Positions 27,778-40,683 of a DNA stretch of 64,000 bases are shown piece by piece; the first letter of the stretch is position 1; every line of letters starts with the position of its first letter. The notes under the pieces are model-generated. The model made no database searches. It saw nothing but the letters and a program-made list of their open reading frames with translations, and was not told the DNA's origin. The DNA is from Diadophis punctatus similis (taxonomy: Eukaryota; Chordata; Lepidosauria; Squamata; Dipsadidae). The DNA is taken from the NCBI GenBank assembly GCA_023053685.1, contig JALIGW010000004.1:80492361-80556360 (forward strand), read 5' to 3'. The position numbers and the translations under genes were made by a program.

Positions 27778-28399
27778 CCAGGCTCCAAGATGGCTTCGGC
27801 CAGGCCAGCTTCAGGATTGATATCAGAATACGTAGGAAGAAAATGTTTTAAAGGATACGCCAATGATTAACCCAACGTGCTATAAATTACAATCATCATC
27901 ATTTTAACCATTGTCTATCCACTGCGCGATGAAGCCCACTTCCTCACACGGTTCCAACCAATATGATCCTGAGCTTTCTTTGGCCAACTGGGCCCACAAT
28001 GGTTGCTGAATAAATTACAGTATGATACACAATTTTGAAAGAGGCTAACAACTTAAATAATTGCCAGGGGAAAAAAACTCTTATGTAATATATTCTCTTT
28101 TACCAAGGTTTAAAAAAAAAACCCACCTCTTTTACATTTCTTTCTATCTCTCCAGAATAAACTACAATTTTGAAAGAGGCTAACAGCCCAAATAATTGCC
28201 ACAAAAATCCTGCTATGTAATATATTCTATTTTATCAATTCTATTCTATTTTTACATTTCTTTCTCTCTCTCCAGAATAAGCCACACAAAGCAAAGTAAA
28301 ATACATTTTTATTAAGTTTATATACAATACAGGCATACATTCAGAAGGGTTGCAGATGGGGATCGGGCAATCCCCAGGGACGCTGCGGCTATCAATAAA

Positions 28400-28556
28400 T
28401 ACACATCAGTTGTCAAGGGTTCGAATTTCGATCAGGTGAACATGGGGGATGCTGCAAATGTTGTAAGTGTGAAACCGGTCATAGCACTTTTTCCAAATGG
28501 TGTTGTTAACTTCAAACGGTCACTGAAAGAATGGTTTTAAGTTGAGAACTACCTGT
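28400..28556 (-). mobile_element. Tigger-like MITE, family T (half)
   Basis: Only the half from catcagttgtcaaggg to taagttgagaactacctgta remains. Confidence 0.65.
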
Positions 28557-28578
28557 ACTGCTTCTGCTACCATCATTA

Positions 28579-28825
28579 TGAGCCACGGTGGCGCAGTGGT
28601 CAGAGTGCAGTACTGCAGGCTACTTCTGCTGACTGCCGGCTGCCTGCAATTTGGCAGTTCGAATCTCACCAGGCTCAAGGTTGACTCAGCCTTCCGTCCT
28701 TCCGAGGTGGGTAAAATGAGGATCCAGATTGTTAGGGGCAAGAGGCTGACTCTGTAAACCGCTTACAGAGGGCTGTAAAGCACTGTGAAGCGGTATATAT
28801 ATAAGTCTAAGTCCTATTGCTATTG
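28579..28825 (+). mobile_element. tRNA-derived SINE, Sauria-type
   Basis: Starts gagccacggtggcgcagtgg (A box), has gttcgaatctcacc (B box), the body ggctcaaggttgactcagcc, and ends gaagcggtatatataagtct plus (attgct). It matches squamate SINEs of the Sauria type as I know them. Confidence 0.85.
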
Positions 28826-29080
28826 TCCTCAGTTTCTAGCGCAGAAGCAACATGGGGCCGTTGGCTGTCCTTTCTATGTCAAATTGGGGGAGCACATCAC
28901 AGCCCAGCTTCATACTCACTCAGCTGCGTGGGGAGAGATTTTAGCAGTGGTAAAATTCAATTTTTTTACTACTGGTTCGGTGGGCGTGGCTTGGTGAGCG
29001 TGGTGTGGCTTGGTGGGCGTGGCAGGGGAAGGATATTGCAAAATGTCCATTCCCACCCCACTCTGGGGCCAGCCAGAAGT

Positions 29081-29338
29081 GGTATTTATTTATTTATTTA
29101 TTTGTGAGATTTATATACCGCCTCACAGTGCAAGCACTCTCTAAGCGGTTTACACCAGTAAGCAATGTATATTTATATTGCCCCCAACAATCTGGGTCCT
29201 CATTTTACCTACCTCGGAAGGATGGAAGGCTGAGTCAACCTTGAGCCGGTGAGATTTGAACCACTGACCTGCGGATCAGTCAGCTAAAGTGGCCTGCAGT
29301 ACTGCCTCTAACCGCTGCGCTACCTCGGCTCAGGTGGC
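29081..29338 (-). mobile_element. tRNA-derived SINE, Sauria-type
   Basis: (TATT)n tail at the left, then the reverse complement of the SINE body (ctaagcggtttacacc, ggctgagtcaaccttgagcc), ending at gctacctcggctca. Nested in the hAT at 28945-29646. Confidence 0.85.
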
Positions 29339-29348
29339 GGTATTTGCC

Positions 29349-29605
29349 GGTTCTCCGAACTACTCAAAATTTCTGCTACGGGTTCTCCGAACTACCCAAA
29401 ATTTTTGCTATTGGTTCTCCAAACTACCCAAAATTTCTGCTACCGGTTCTCCGAACTACCCAAAATTATTGCTATCGGTTCTCCGAGCTACCCAAAATTA
29501 TTGCTAGCGGTTCTCCGAGCTACTCAAAATTCCTGCTAGCGGTTCTCCGAGCTACTCAAAATTCCTGCTACCAGTTCTCCGAACTACTCAAAATTTCCGC
29601 TACCG
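29349..29605. repeat. 32-bp minisatellite
   Basis: About eight units beginning ggttctccgaactacccaaa with a-t-t-[tac]-[ct]-t-g-c-t-a before the next ggttctcc. It is an expansion of the terminal segment of the family C element; the same single unit is seen at 62290-62330. Confidence 0.9.
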
Positions 29606-30202
29606 GTTCTCCGTAACCTGTCAGAACCTGCTGGATTTCACCCCTGGATTTTAGCCTCCTAATTGTGGCTTGTGGAGATTCCTAACTAATTGCTTAATGG
29701 GAGGGGGTGGTGTTGATAGGCGGGCGCACAGAGTGGAGCGCAGTAGTTTAAAAGCTGCATACAGAAAACTCCCCAGCTCATTGGGAAAAAAAAATTACTC
29801 GTCTTCAGAGCTGGCATTGAGGTTACAATTTTGCTCGATGGCACTTCTGCTGGGGTGAATTTTGCGAGACGTTTCTGATCTCTTCAGAGCCTGTTAGAAT
29901 TTTTGCCTAACAAACTTCACTTAGAAGCCCTGCGTGGGAGTCAAACTAGCTGAAGCTTTGTGAATCATGATTGTAAGTGTGAAAGTGAAGGAGGGTGTGT
30001 ATGTGTGTGTGTGTGAGAGAGAGAGATTTAGCAGCCATTGCTGAATAAATAAAATCGGAATGAGGAATTGTTCACCCAACGTTATAGAAATTATGATAAT
30101 CCAACCCGCTTAGATTTGTAGCATTACCAGGAAATTAACAGGACGGCTGATGAAAAAAAGCTAAAATTCTTTAATCCAGGGGGACCAATTTTGTTGAATT
30201 TA

Positions 30203-30268
30203 GGTAGTCCTTGACGTACGACCAGAATGGAGCCCAACATGTTGTTGAGTGAGACATTTGTTAAGTGA
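30203..30268 (-). mobile_element. Tigger-like MITE fragment
   Basis: taggtagtccttgacgtacg ... gacatttgttaagtgag, cut off where the TATC array begins. Confidence 0.7.
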
Positions 30269-30848
<580 letters not shown>

Positions 30849-31562
30849 CTCCATTTTCAATTGTGAGGAAACAACGATTTTCAAGATTTATATTCTTATA
30901 ATAAACGTATTATTATATATTTCATGTCATCTGAATATTAAGTGAACTGCTCAGCGGCTGAAAATTCGTTCACTCTTTTTTTCCTCTGCCTTCTTCTCAT
31001 TTCCCAACTTCTCCTTCTGTTCGTTCTGGATTTTAAAAAGGGTGTTGATTATGGCCACCTTGGTTCAGAGACGATGAGCTCTGTGCTCTTAAGAGAATTT
31101 GCATGTCCGCCAAAGTCAAACGCTCCGGGAGGCAGGAATGACCCCCCCCCAAAAAAAGTCACCTCAGCGTTATCGCTAGGGAAATAAAAAGTATAGAAAG
31201 CCAAGCTGCCATTCATCCCACTCATCCGATCCAACAGAAGAATATGAACCGAGTCCAAAAGCATCCAACATTGTGATAAACCATGTTTGCTGCTGCTCTT
31301 CTCCACTTTGGCTGCTAGTTTTCTAGGACTCCTGTGGCTTCTGCTCATTTTCTTGTTTCGTTATCATCGACAGATTGCCGAGTTCCCGACGTTCTTCCTT
31401 AGTTAATTTCGGTCTCTTCAACTTTCCAAGAATTTGGCTCTTTTCTTGTTATCTCGCTGGAGATTTCGTACTGCGGCGAGCTAGACGGAAAGTCCGTATC
31501 CTTCAACCATTTATTCTGCAAAAGGAGGGGGGGGAAAAGAACCCACTTAAAAATATAATCTT

Positions 31563-31698
31563 TTTTTATAATTTTTTTTAGTATTTATTTTATTATTTTA
31601 ATGTGCATAATTGAGATATAATAATGTTGTAAAAACGGGTGTAGATCTGTATCAAAATATTCAGATGTTTAATGAAGAAAAATAAAAAAAATAAAAAA
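31563..31698 (+). mobile_element. 5'-truncated retroposon with A-rich tail
   Basis: Flanked by taaaaatataatctt on both sides (31548-31562 and 31699-31713), with aataaaaaaaataaaaaata at its 3' end. It looks like an L1-type target-primed insertion; family not determined. Confidence 0.6.
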
Positions 31699-32804
31699 TA
31701 AAAATATAATCTTATATATCAGAAGTAATGAAAATAGACACCGATTTATAAAGTGGCATTGGCTGATCACCGGGGTCCAAATCATGCAACGGACATTAAA
31801 TTATGCTTTTGCATAAATTATTCCACTCAGAGGGAGGTTTTCAGCTAGCTAGGTGTTCTGTATTCTTCAGGGCGATATTATGCTTTCCCCAAAACAGGTG
31901 TGGAAAATATATTATGGCCTTCCAAGCGAGTATCCTAAAATCCTTAATTGCCCCCCAAAATTCCCTTGCTATTAAAACACCCTACTATTTTAAAGTTTAA
32001 CGCTAACCAAGCAACTGAAATGTGTTGAAAAGCAAGATCTTACCTATATTTCGTGGTGAGACGTCAATTTGAGAGCGAGGCTGAGGTTAGTTTGAGTATC
32101 GTAGACAAGGCGGCTTATTTGATTGATTGTGTCCCAGGTAATGTTGCTCGTTTATGTATCTCAGGCTCAATTTTCTACAGGAACATTAGTAAGTAAATGT
32201 ACAGCGGTTGTCTTGCAAGACCATTGGAGAGGCCCATCAAAAGAATTTTCAGGGGAAACAGCTGCCTTTTCAAATTAGTGTAACAACCGCAAAATTGCAT
32301 ATTGTTCAAAAATATTTTTTTTACTCTTTATCCTGGTGTGGAATTGATTATTACAAATATTCCAATCCAATATCACGTAACAGTATCAGCTAAGAGGATT
32401 CACACACACACACACACTCGGAGAAAGAGTACAACGCAAATTGCACAATTACAAATTAATTACAGGATAAGCCTTCTGGTCCAGCCTTCTTTTTAAACTT
32501 TAGAATTGAAGTTTACCACTTCGTGGGGTTTTTGTTGTTGTTGTTTGTTTGTTCTTGTTTTCTGTACGAATGGAGGAACACAAATCTGTAGTTTTTCGGT
32601 ACAACATTATAATGGAACCATCGGAGAAGCGTGGAAAGCGTGGAAGCGTGGAAAGTTCCCTTTTGGAACTACTTTAGTATTTGTTATGCTGCTTGAGGTT
32701 AAAGACAAGATTAATATCATTTAAGGGAAATTGTCTAGTATTCTTGCGATGTTATCTTTTTTGAAATGTGCCTCATTTGGGAACCTCTGTTGAGATAAAT
32801 ATGT

Positions 32805-33320
32805 ACCGCATTTTTCGGACTATAAGACGCACCGGAGTATAAGACGCACCAAGATTTCGAAGAGGAAAACAAGAAAAAAAAATAGTTTTTACCCTCCCAA
32901 ATAATTACTCTGCAGGCCTCCCAAACTCTCTGTGCATCCCATCTTTGTGAAAAACGGGTCCTTTTTCGTGAAAACCAGGCCCGTTTTTGGCCTCCCAACC
33001 CCCCGACGCATTCCGTTTTTGCCCTCCCTGGCCCCCAGGAGCACTCTGCAGGCCTCCCAAATCCTCTGTGCATCCCATTTTTTGTGAAAAATGGGCCCGT
33101 TTTCGTGAAAAACCGGCCCGTTTTTGCCCTCCCCATCCCCTAGGAGCAGTCTGCAGGCTTCCCAAACCCTCCGCGTCCCGTTTTTGCGAAAAATGGGCCC
33201 ATTTTTCCGTGGAAACGGGACGCGGGGAACAATGGCTGTGTTCGGTGTATAAGACGCACTGACATTTCCACCCTCTTTTAGAAAGAAAAAAAAGTGCCCC
33301 TTATACTCCGAAAAGTACAG
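32805..33320 (+). mobile_element. TA-flanked MITE, family P (TTTTTCGGACTATAAGACGC)
   Basis: Starts CCGCATTTTTCGGACTATAA and ends ttatactccgaaaagtacag with TA flanks. The interior has repeats of ggcctcccaaaccctctg. Same family as 52339-52854. Confidence 0.8.
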
Positions 33321-33408
33321 TAATCTGTATAATTCTGGGATCTGGGTGTGTGTCCAGGGTCAGTACTTAACCACTTCTATTACTGTATTCAGGAATCGTC
33401 ACTCTACG

Positions 33409-33798
33409 GGTAATCCTCAATTTACGACAATTGACCCCAAAGTTTCCATTGCTAAGGGAGACATGTGAATTTTGCCCCATCTTACAACCTTTCTTGCCGC
33501 AGTTGTTAAGTGAATCACCGCAGTTGTTCAGTTAGTAACACGTTTGTTAAGTGAATCTGGCTTCCCTCATTGACCTTGCTGGTCAGAAGTTCGAGGAAAA
33601 GGGGATCATGTGACCCCCAAGACGCTGCAACTGTCGTAAACATGAACCAGTTGCCAGACATCCAAATTTTGATCACGTGACTATGGGGATGCTGCAATGG
33701 TCATAAGTGTGAAAAATGATCATAAGTCGCTTTTTTTCCAGTGGCTTCGTAACTAGAAATGGTCACTAAACAAACGGTCGTACGTCAAGGGCTACCTG
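33409..33798 (-). mobile_element. Tigger-like MITE, family T
   Basis: From cgggtaatcctcaatttacg to cgtacgtcaagggctacctg. Confidence 0.8.
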
Positions 33799-33930
33799 TA
33801 CTCAAACTCGGAAAAGAAACAATGTTCACTTGACTTGATATTTATAATAAGGTGGATTTTCTCAGTACATCAGAACAAAAATATGAAACTCTCGAGAAAA
33901 ATACACAGATTTGTCCTAAAAAAGTACAGG

Positions 33931-34312
33931 CAGTCCTCGACATCCAACAGTACATTTAGCGAACATTCGAAGTTACAACGGCACTGAAAAAAGTGACTTA
34001 TGTCCGTTTTTCAGACTTATGACCATTGCAGCATCCCCATGGTCATGTGATTTACATTCGGATGCGTGACAACTGACTCGCTTTTATGACGGTCGCAGAG
34101 GTCAGGTGATCCCCTTTTGCGACCTTTTGACAAGCAAAGCCAATGGGGAAACCAGGTTCACTTAACGACCGTGTTGCTAACTTAACAACTGCGGCGATTC
34201 ACTTAACAACCGTGGCAAGAAATGTCGTAAAGTAGGGCAAAAACTCAACGCATTTCTCGCTTAACAACACAAATGTTGGGCTTGATTGTTGTCATAATTT
34301 GAGGGCTCCCTG
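33931..34312 (+). mobile_element. Tigger-like MITE, family T
   Basis: TA-flanked, from caggcagtcctcgacatcc to ataatttgagggctccctg. Confidence 0.8.
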
Positions 34313-34524
34313 TATATTCCTCTAAACAACATGCAATCACATGTTCCCTCAGGTGTCTGAGAGGGAAGATGGAGTAGCACAAACTCTTGCTCAGAGAAAT
34401 AAATGACACTTAAATTGCACACATTACGTTCTCTGCAACCGGACGCAAGTAATAATAGCGTGGGAAGAATATCACTAGTGACGTTTATGACCCTGCTCAC
34501 CCAAAACCAACAAATCAAAATCAA

Positions 34525-34950
34525 CAAAACAAATTAGGTAGATCTGGAGACTAAAACATATGAAGAACGGCTGCAGGATTTGGGTTTGGCTAGTCTAAAG
34601 AAAAGAAGAATTAGAAGTTACATGATAGCAGCATTCCAGTATTTGAGGGACTGCCACAAAGAAGAGGGCGGTCAATTTATTCTCCAAAGCACCTGAGGGC
34701 AGGACAAAAAACAATGGTTGGAAATTAATCAAGGAGAGAAGCAACCTGGAATTAAGGAGAAACTTCCTAACAGTGAGAACAATTAACCAGTGGAACAGCT
34801 TGCCACCAGAAATCGTGGGCGCTCCATCACTGGAGGTTTTCAAGAAGAGACTGGACAGTCCAGTTTGAAATGGTACAGGCTCTCCTACTTGAGCAGGGGG
34901 TTGGACTAGAAGACCTTCAAGGTCCCTTTATTCTATTCTAAAATCTTATT
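34525..34950 (+). mobile_element. CR1-type LINE 3' end (longest copy)
   Basis: Extends further 5' than the others (gaagaacggctgcaggattt, cattccagtatttgagggac). It then has the standard tail to aggtccctttattctattct. No open reading frame remains. Confidence 0.8.
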
Positions 34951-35361
34951 TTATTTGTTTTAACAGACATTTCCAAATCAGTTCTGAGTATCCTTGTTCA
35001 AAAAGATCAGTTGTCTTGTGGATACAGCATAGGACCACAACGAAGGCCAGAATTCCTGCTGCCAAGCGAGACAGTCGTTAAGTGGGTTTTGCCCCATTTT
35101 GCAACCTTGTTGTTAAGCGAATCCCTGCAGTCGTTAACTCAGTCACATGGGTTATTAAGTGAATCACTAGTGTTATTAATTAAGTTATACGGTTGTTAAG
35201 TGAATCTGGCTTCCCCGTTGACTTTGCTGATCTAACGTTCACAAACAGTGATCATGTGACTCTGGGACACTGGAACGGTCATAAATATGAGTCAGTTGCC
35301 AGGCATCTGAGGTTCGGGTGACGTGACCCTGGAAGGGCTGCAACGGTCATAAGTGTGAAAA

Positions 35362-35650
35362 CGGTCAGAGTCAGTAGAGATTCTCAGTCATCCAGTTATG
35401 GTTGTCCCAAAAGTGCTTTTTCAGGAGGCAACTGGACTTTCTTGTTTGTTCTTTTGAAGACCTTTCGCTTCTCACCAAAGAAGCTTCTTCAGCTCTGACT
35501 AGATGGTGGGGAACGGAAGGATTTATATTCCTTGCAGACAGCTCATTCATTTGCATCCTTTTAGAGGGTTATTGAGGCCACTTGGAGGTTTTATCTGTGT
35601 CCTCAGGGTCACCTGAGTAGTGCTAATGGTTCCTGCAGTCTGCAATTTTT
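35362..35650 (+). repeat. agaagcttcttcag repeat, copy 2
   Basis: gtagagattctcagtcatcc ... gagaagcttcttcag-type core ... cttgcagacagctcattc ... ggttcctgcagtc. Same family as 12590-12862. Confidence 0.75.
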
Positions 35651-35716
35651 CCTCTGGAAATCTGTTCCTACTCCCACGCCATTCCAAGGGTGTTCATCCC
35701 AAATTGTATAGCTAAA

Positions 35717-35945
35717 AGTCTGTATAGATTCTCAGTCATCCAGAGATATACAGATTAACCTCCAAGTGGCCTCAACGACCCTCTAAAAGGATGCAAATGA
35801 CAAGCTGTCTGCAAGGAATATAAATCCTTCCATTCCCCCACTATCCTGTCAGAGCTGAAGAAGCTTCTTGGATGAGAAGCGAAACGTCTTCAAAAGAAAA
35901 AGGAAAAACAAGGAAATCCAGTTGCCTCCTGAAAACGCACCTTTG
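35717..35945 (-). repeat. agaagcttcttcag repeat, copy 3 (inverted)
   Basis: Reverse complement of copy 2 over roughly 200 nt (cctccaagtggcctcaacga ... gaagaagcttcttggatgag ... cagttgcctcctgaaaa), giving a large hairpin with copy 2. Confidence 0.75.
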
Positions 35946-36186
35946 TGAAAACGGTCATGTCACTTTTTTTGTGCCATTATAACTTTCAAACGGTCCCTAA
36001 AAAAAATGATTGCAAGTTGAGCCCTATTTGCACATAGACAGAAAGGCATTCGAGGTACCCCATATTCATTATACACTTTTAAACTTCCACCCAAAAGCAA
36101 TGTTTTGATACAAAAGGAGTATACCACATCAAACGATAGCAAACGAAAGCATTCTGCCGTGTGAATATTTAACAACGCACACATTC

Positions 36187-36914
36187 GGACTTCCGGTTTG
36201 GCTCCGACGGCGTCGCCGGCGCTCCTTGCTGGGCGCCTTTCCGATCTCCCGTAAAAGCCGCCAGAACAGCTGTCTGGCGGCTTGAAAATCTCTTCCCCGG
36301 GCAAAGGGGAGAGATGAGAGCGGGACAGGTGGGGTAGAGCCCCCCCTAGTGCCCAACTTAGGGCGCAAAGGGTGAGGGCTCCCCAGGCAGCCTGTCTGTT
36401 GCTCCGGGAATCCGGAAACCTCCGCTAAAAAAGCGGAGCAAGATGCCGCGACCACCGCTGCTTCCACAATGGGATGTATAATTATTTCAAGCTTAAAGAA
36501 AGCAGCCAGAGAAAGGCAGGAGTCTAGAAGGGCAAGTATCGAAATTTTTGACTTTAATTCCACCGCTGGCTTTCACTTCGGAAAGTAACAAAGTAACTTA
36601 ACAAGCAATAAGCAACAATATGGCGATCGGAGATTTGGGTGTGGAAGTGAAAGTGACTTTCATTTTGCTACCAGCTTTTTTTTCCTATGGAAACTTTTGA
36701 TCCTGAGAATTGGCTTTTTTCTTTTTGTTTCTTGATTTTGGATTAAAATAACAATTTATATCTTTTTAAAAAATAGAAGATTAACTGGTTTTGGACTTGG
36801 AAAGAACTTTGTTAATTAGAGATTAAGGGGGTGGGTTGGGGCTAGGGGGGAAGAAAAAAGAAAAATGTTTGTACTTTGTACTTATATAACTTTTTGAATT
36901 AAAAAAATATATTT
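36187..36914 (+). mobile_element. 728-bp retroposon with 13-bp target duplication
   Basis: Flanked by AACGCACACATTC at 36174-36186 and 36915-36927. The 5' third is GC-rich (gacggcgtcgccggcgctcc), the 3' end is A/T-rich and ends aattaaaaaaatatattt. This looks like L1-type target-primed insertion of a short non-autonomous or internally deleted element. Its short ORFs resemble no protein I know. Confidence 0.7.
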
Positions 36915-37397
36915 AACGCACACATTCAATTAACAACGCCATATTTCTATTCTTTCTTTTCACATTAAGCCCTACTTAGCCCCGCACATCAGAGAAAATA
37001 CGCGTCTGTCATTCAGACAGACGGTTGCCTAGTTGTTGCATTTATACTCCTGCGAATGTTAACTTTCTGGCTAGGGGGAGCGCGAACAAGAAGGAAGTCG
37101 GATCAATCAATCAGAATGAAGGACGCACGTTTCTACACAATGTTTCTACACAATGTGTAGTTGTTGATTTGGGAGGTGAGCACATCGTTGGCCAGTCTGC
37201 AACCATCTGCAACCTGTACTTACTCATCCACCCCCGTGCAGTATAGATACGTGTCCCCGCCTACGCGCAGTTGCAGAAAAATCTAAATCAAGGTTTATTC
37301 TGAAAACATGGTTACTGTCTCAGCATTAGGCAGATTTGAGACTCCAAACAGAAAGTGTGGAAAAAGGAGAATATTTGTTAGCTCAGGTTTGACACGA

Positions 37398-38012
37398 GGG
37401 GTCCTTGGTGCTCTCTGAGCTTGGTGGTTTTCTTGCAGATGTTTCATGACCCAACTAAGTAACATCATCAGTGCTACCAGTGCTCCCTATTTAGCACTGA
37501 TCTAGAGGAGGTCTTAGAGGACCAACAGAATAACAGAGTAACAGATCTGGAAGGGACCTTGAAGGGCTTCTAGGCCTGACTAGCACTGATGATTTTACCT
37601 AGTTGGTAGTCCTCCTCCTCCTCCTTTCCACAAACCCTACTCCCTTCTAGCACTGATGTTACCTAGTTGGGTAATGAAATGTCTGCAAGAAAACAACCAA
37701 GCTCAGAGAGCACCAAGGACTCTGCAGTCCTCCTCTTCCTCCTCCTCCTCCTCTCCTCCTCCTCCTCCTCCTCCTCCACCACCACCACCACCACCACCAA
37801 TTCCACTCCCTCCCAGCACTGATGATGTTACCTAGTTGGGTAATGAAATGTCTGCAAGAAAACAAGCAAGCTCAGAGAGCACCAAGGACCCCACAGTCCT
37901 CCTCCTCCTCCTCCTTTCCACAAACCCTACTCCCTTCTAGCACTGATGATGTTACCTAGTGTGGTTAATGAAACATCTGCAAGAAAGCAACCAAGCTCAG
38001 AGAGCACCAAGG
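37398..38012. repeat. fold-back element with tandemly reduplicated arm and TCC/ACC repeats
   Basis: One forward arm (37398-37480, gctctctgagcttggtggtt) is followed by reverse arms at 37638-37722, 37808-37893 and 37930-38012. Each reverse arm is preceded by (TCC)n or by tttccacaaaccctactccc. A CR1 fragment lies at 37505-37575. It ends about 80 nt from the SRPK2 exon 10 donor. Confidence 0.8.
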
Positions 38013-38040
38013 ATGTCTCTCTGTAGAAGAAGCATCTTCA

Positions 38041-39005
<965 letters not shown>

Positions 39006-39018
39006 CATACATACAGTC

Positions 39019-39344
39019 CGGGGCGGGTTGCCTGTTATTCGTGCTACCGCCATATTTTAGCGTGCATGCGCTCGCTACGCACGCCGCCTCGCATGATTTT
39101 CCTTCCTGCACATGCACGGAAGCAAAATCTTGCAAGGGGACGTGCGCATGCACATGATTTCGGCGCTTTTTTTGCTTCCGCGCATGCGCAGGAAGCAAAA
39201 TCAGCCCAAAAATTCCCCCCAAAAAGATTGCGCCGCACGACAGACCGGGGAAGATGGCACCACAGCGGTCGCATGCAAATAGCGCCATCTGCTGGCCGCT
39301 ACCGGAACAATAGAGTGGACCGCACCGGTAGGAACCCACCACTG
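39019..39344 (+). mobile_element. hAT MITE, family F (GGTGGGTTCC ends)
   Basis: Perfect 8-bp duplication ATACAGTC at 39011-39018 and 39345-39352. Ends CGGGGCGGGTTGCC and GGAACCCACCACTG. CpG-rich gcatgcg core. It landed immediately beside the Tigger-like MITE. Confidence 0.9.
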
Positions 39345-39363
39345 ATACAGTCCCTGAGACTTA

Positions 39364-39717
<354 letters not shown>

Positions 39718-39791
39718 TTAAGCTTATTCGGTGTTGTTGACCTGCCGATCTTACGTACATTTATGCGATGGTAAAACCGCTTACTGTAGGA

Positions 39792-40164
39792 CAGGGGTGT
39801 CAAACTCGATTTCACTGAGGGCCGCATCAGGGTTGTGTTTGACTTCGGCGGGCAGGAGTGGGTGTGGCCAGGATGGGTGTGGCCAGCTCGACGTCACTCG
39901 TGTCGGGGGCGCCTGTGGGGGCCCGAGCACTCTGCCAGCGAAAATGGACTGCTGAGATCCGTTTTCGGCTGCGACGGCTTCTTGCAACCCTCTGCCAGAG
40001 AAAACAGAACTCGGGAGGGCGGCCCGCGGCCCTCCTGAGCTCCGTTTTCGCTGGCAGAGGCACCGCAGGTTGATCCTTTGCTGTTTCTAGGGCGGCCCCG
40101 CGGGCCAGATCTAAGCACCCCGTGGGCCGTATCCGGCCCTCAGGCCTTGAGTTTGACACCCCAG
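39792..40164 (+). mobile_element. hAT MITE, family B
   Basis: Perfect 8-bp duplication CTGTAGGA at 39784-39791 and 40165-40172. Ends CAGGGGTGTCAAACTCG and TTGAGTTTGACACCCCAG. Confidence 0.93.
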
Positions 40165-40683
40165 CTGTAGGAAATCATTGAACTCCTACAAATCTAATTT
40201 TCAGATACAAATTCTCTTACCCTTGGTGGAATAAAAAACCCAACAACCTTAATATGCTACACGGTCATCTATCTGCTATCAACCAGCATAAATCCACTTT
40301 TTTTGGGGGGGGGTATTTTTCCAAATCATTTGCAAAAAAATCTGGCTCGATAAAAATAGCGTTCAACAGAAAAGTAACCTGTCCATGGGAATTCTAGTTT
40401 CGTGTAGTGGTTAAGGGGCTGGTCTAGAAATCAGGAGTCTTGTTTTGAGGCTTTTGGGTAGCTACTCTCCACTAAGACTTAATATGGAATCTTTCCTTAA
40501 AAATGTACCCATTTCACAGTCAAAGGTTAATTTTTTGGGAATGGGCCACCTGGAATGTACCCAAGTGCATTTTCCAGCCATCAAAAGCAGGATCTAGGAT
40601 GGCGTTTCAATCTGCTTTTTCCCCCATGCATTGTTTTAAGAAATGCATCACAGATAGCTCGTTATCGGAATGGCTGGTGTAGA

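Larger units (their letters stand above)
26739..27822 (-). mobile_element. solo LTR with two nested DNA elements
   Basis: Starts TGTCAGGGTTCCAAG and ends ...aggattgata, with the 5-bp duplication TCAGA at 26734-26738 and 27823-27827. Minus-strand AATAAA lies in agctttattgg (26809-26819). The same LTR family is at 50159-50879. It is interrupted by a family C element (about 27073-27777), which itself holds a family A element (27165-27587). No internal retroviral genes. Confidence 0.75.
28945..29646 (+). mobile_element. hAT MITE, family C, with nested SINE and 32-bp minisatellite
   Basis: Perfect 8-bp duplication GATTTTAG at 28937-28944 and 29647-29654. Ends CAGTGGTAAAATTCAA and GGATTTCACCCCTG. 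Contains a reverse SINE (29081-29338) and a tandem array (29349-29605). Confidence 0.92.
35025..36030 (-). mobile_element. Tigger-like MITE with two nested inverted repeats
   Basis: Reverse orientation family T, from about tacagcataggaccacaacg to attgcaagttgagccctatt. Its interior is split at 35362-35945 by two copies of the agaagcttcttcag repeat facing each other. Confidence 0.7.

Noticed and set aside
35860..35900. Hammerhead ribozyme core suggested by ggatgagaagcgaaacgtc
   Set aside because: The CTGATGA core is not present and stem II would be too short. A covariance-model search for hammerheads would be decisive; I expect it to fail.
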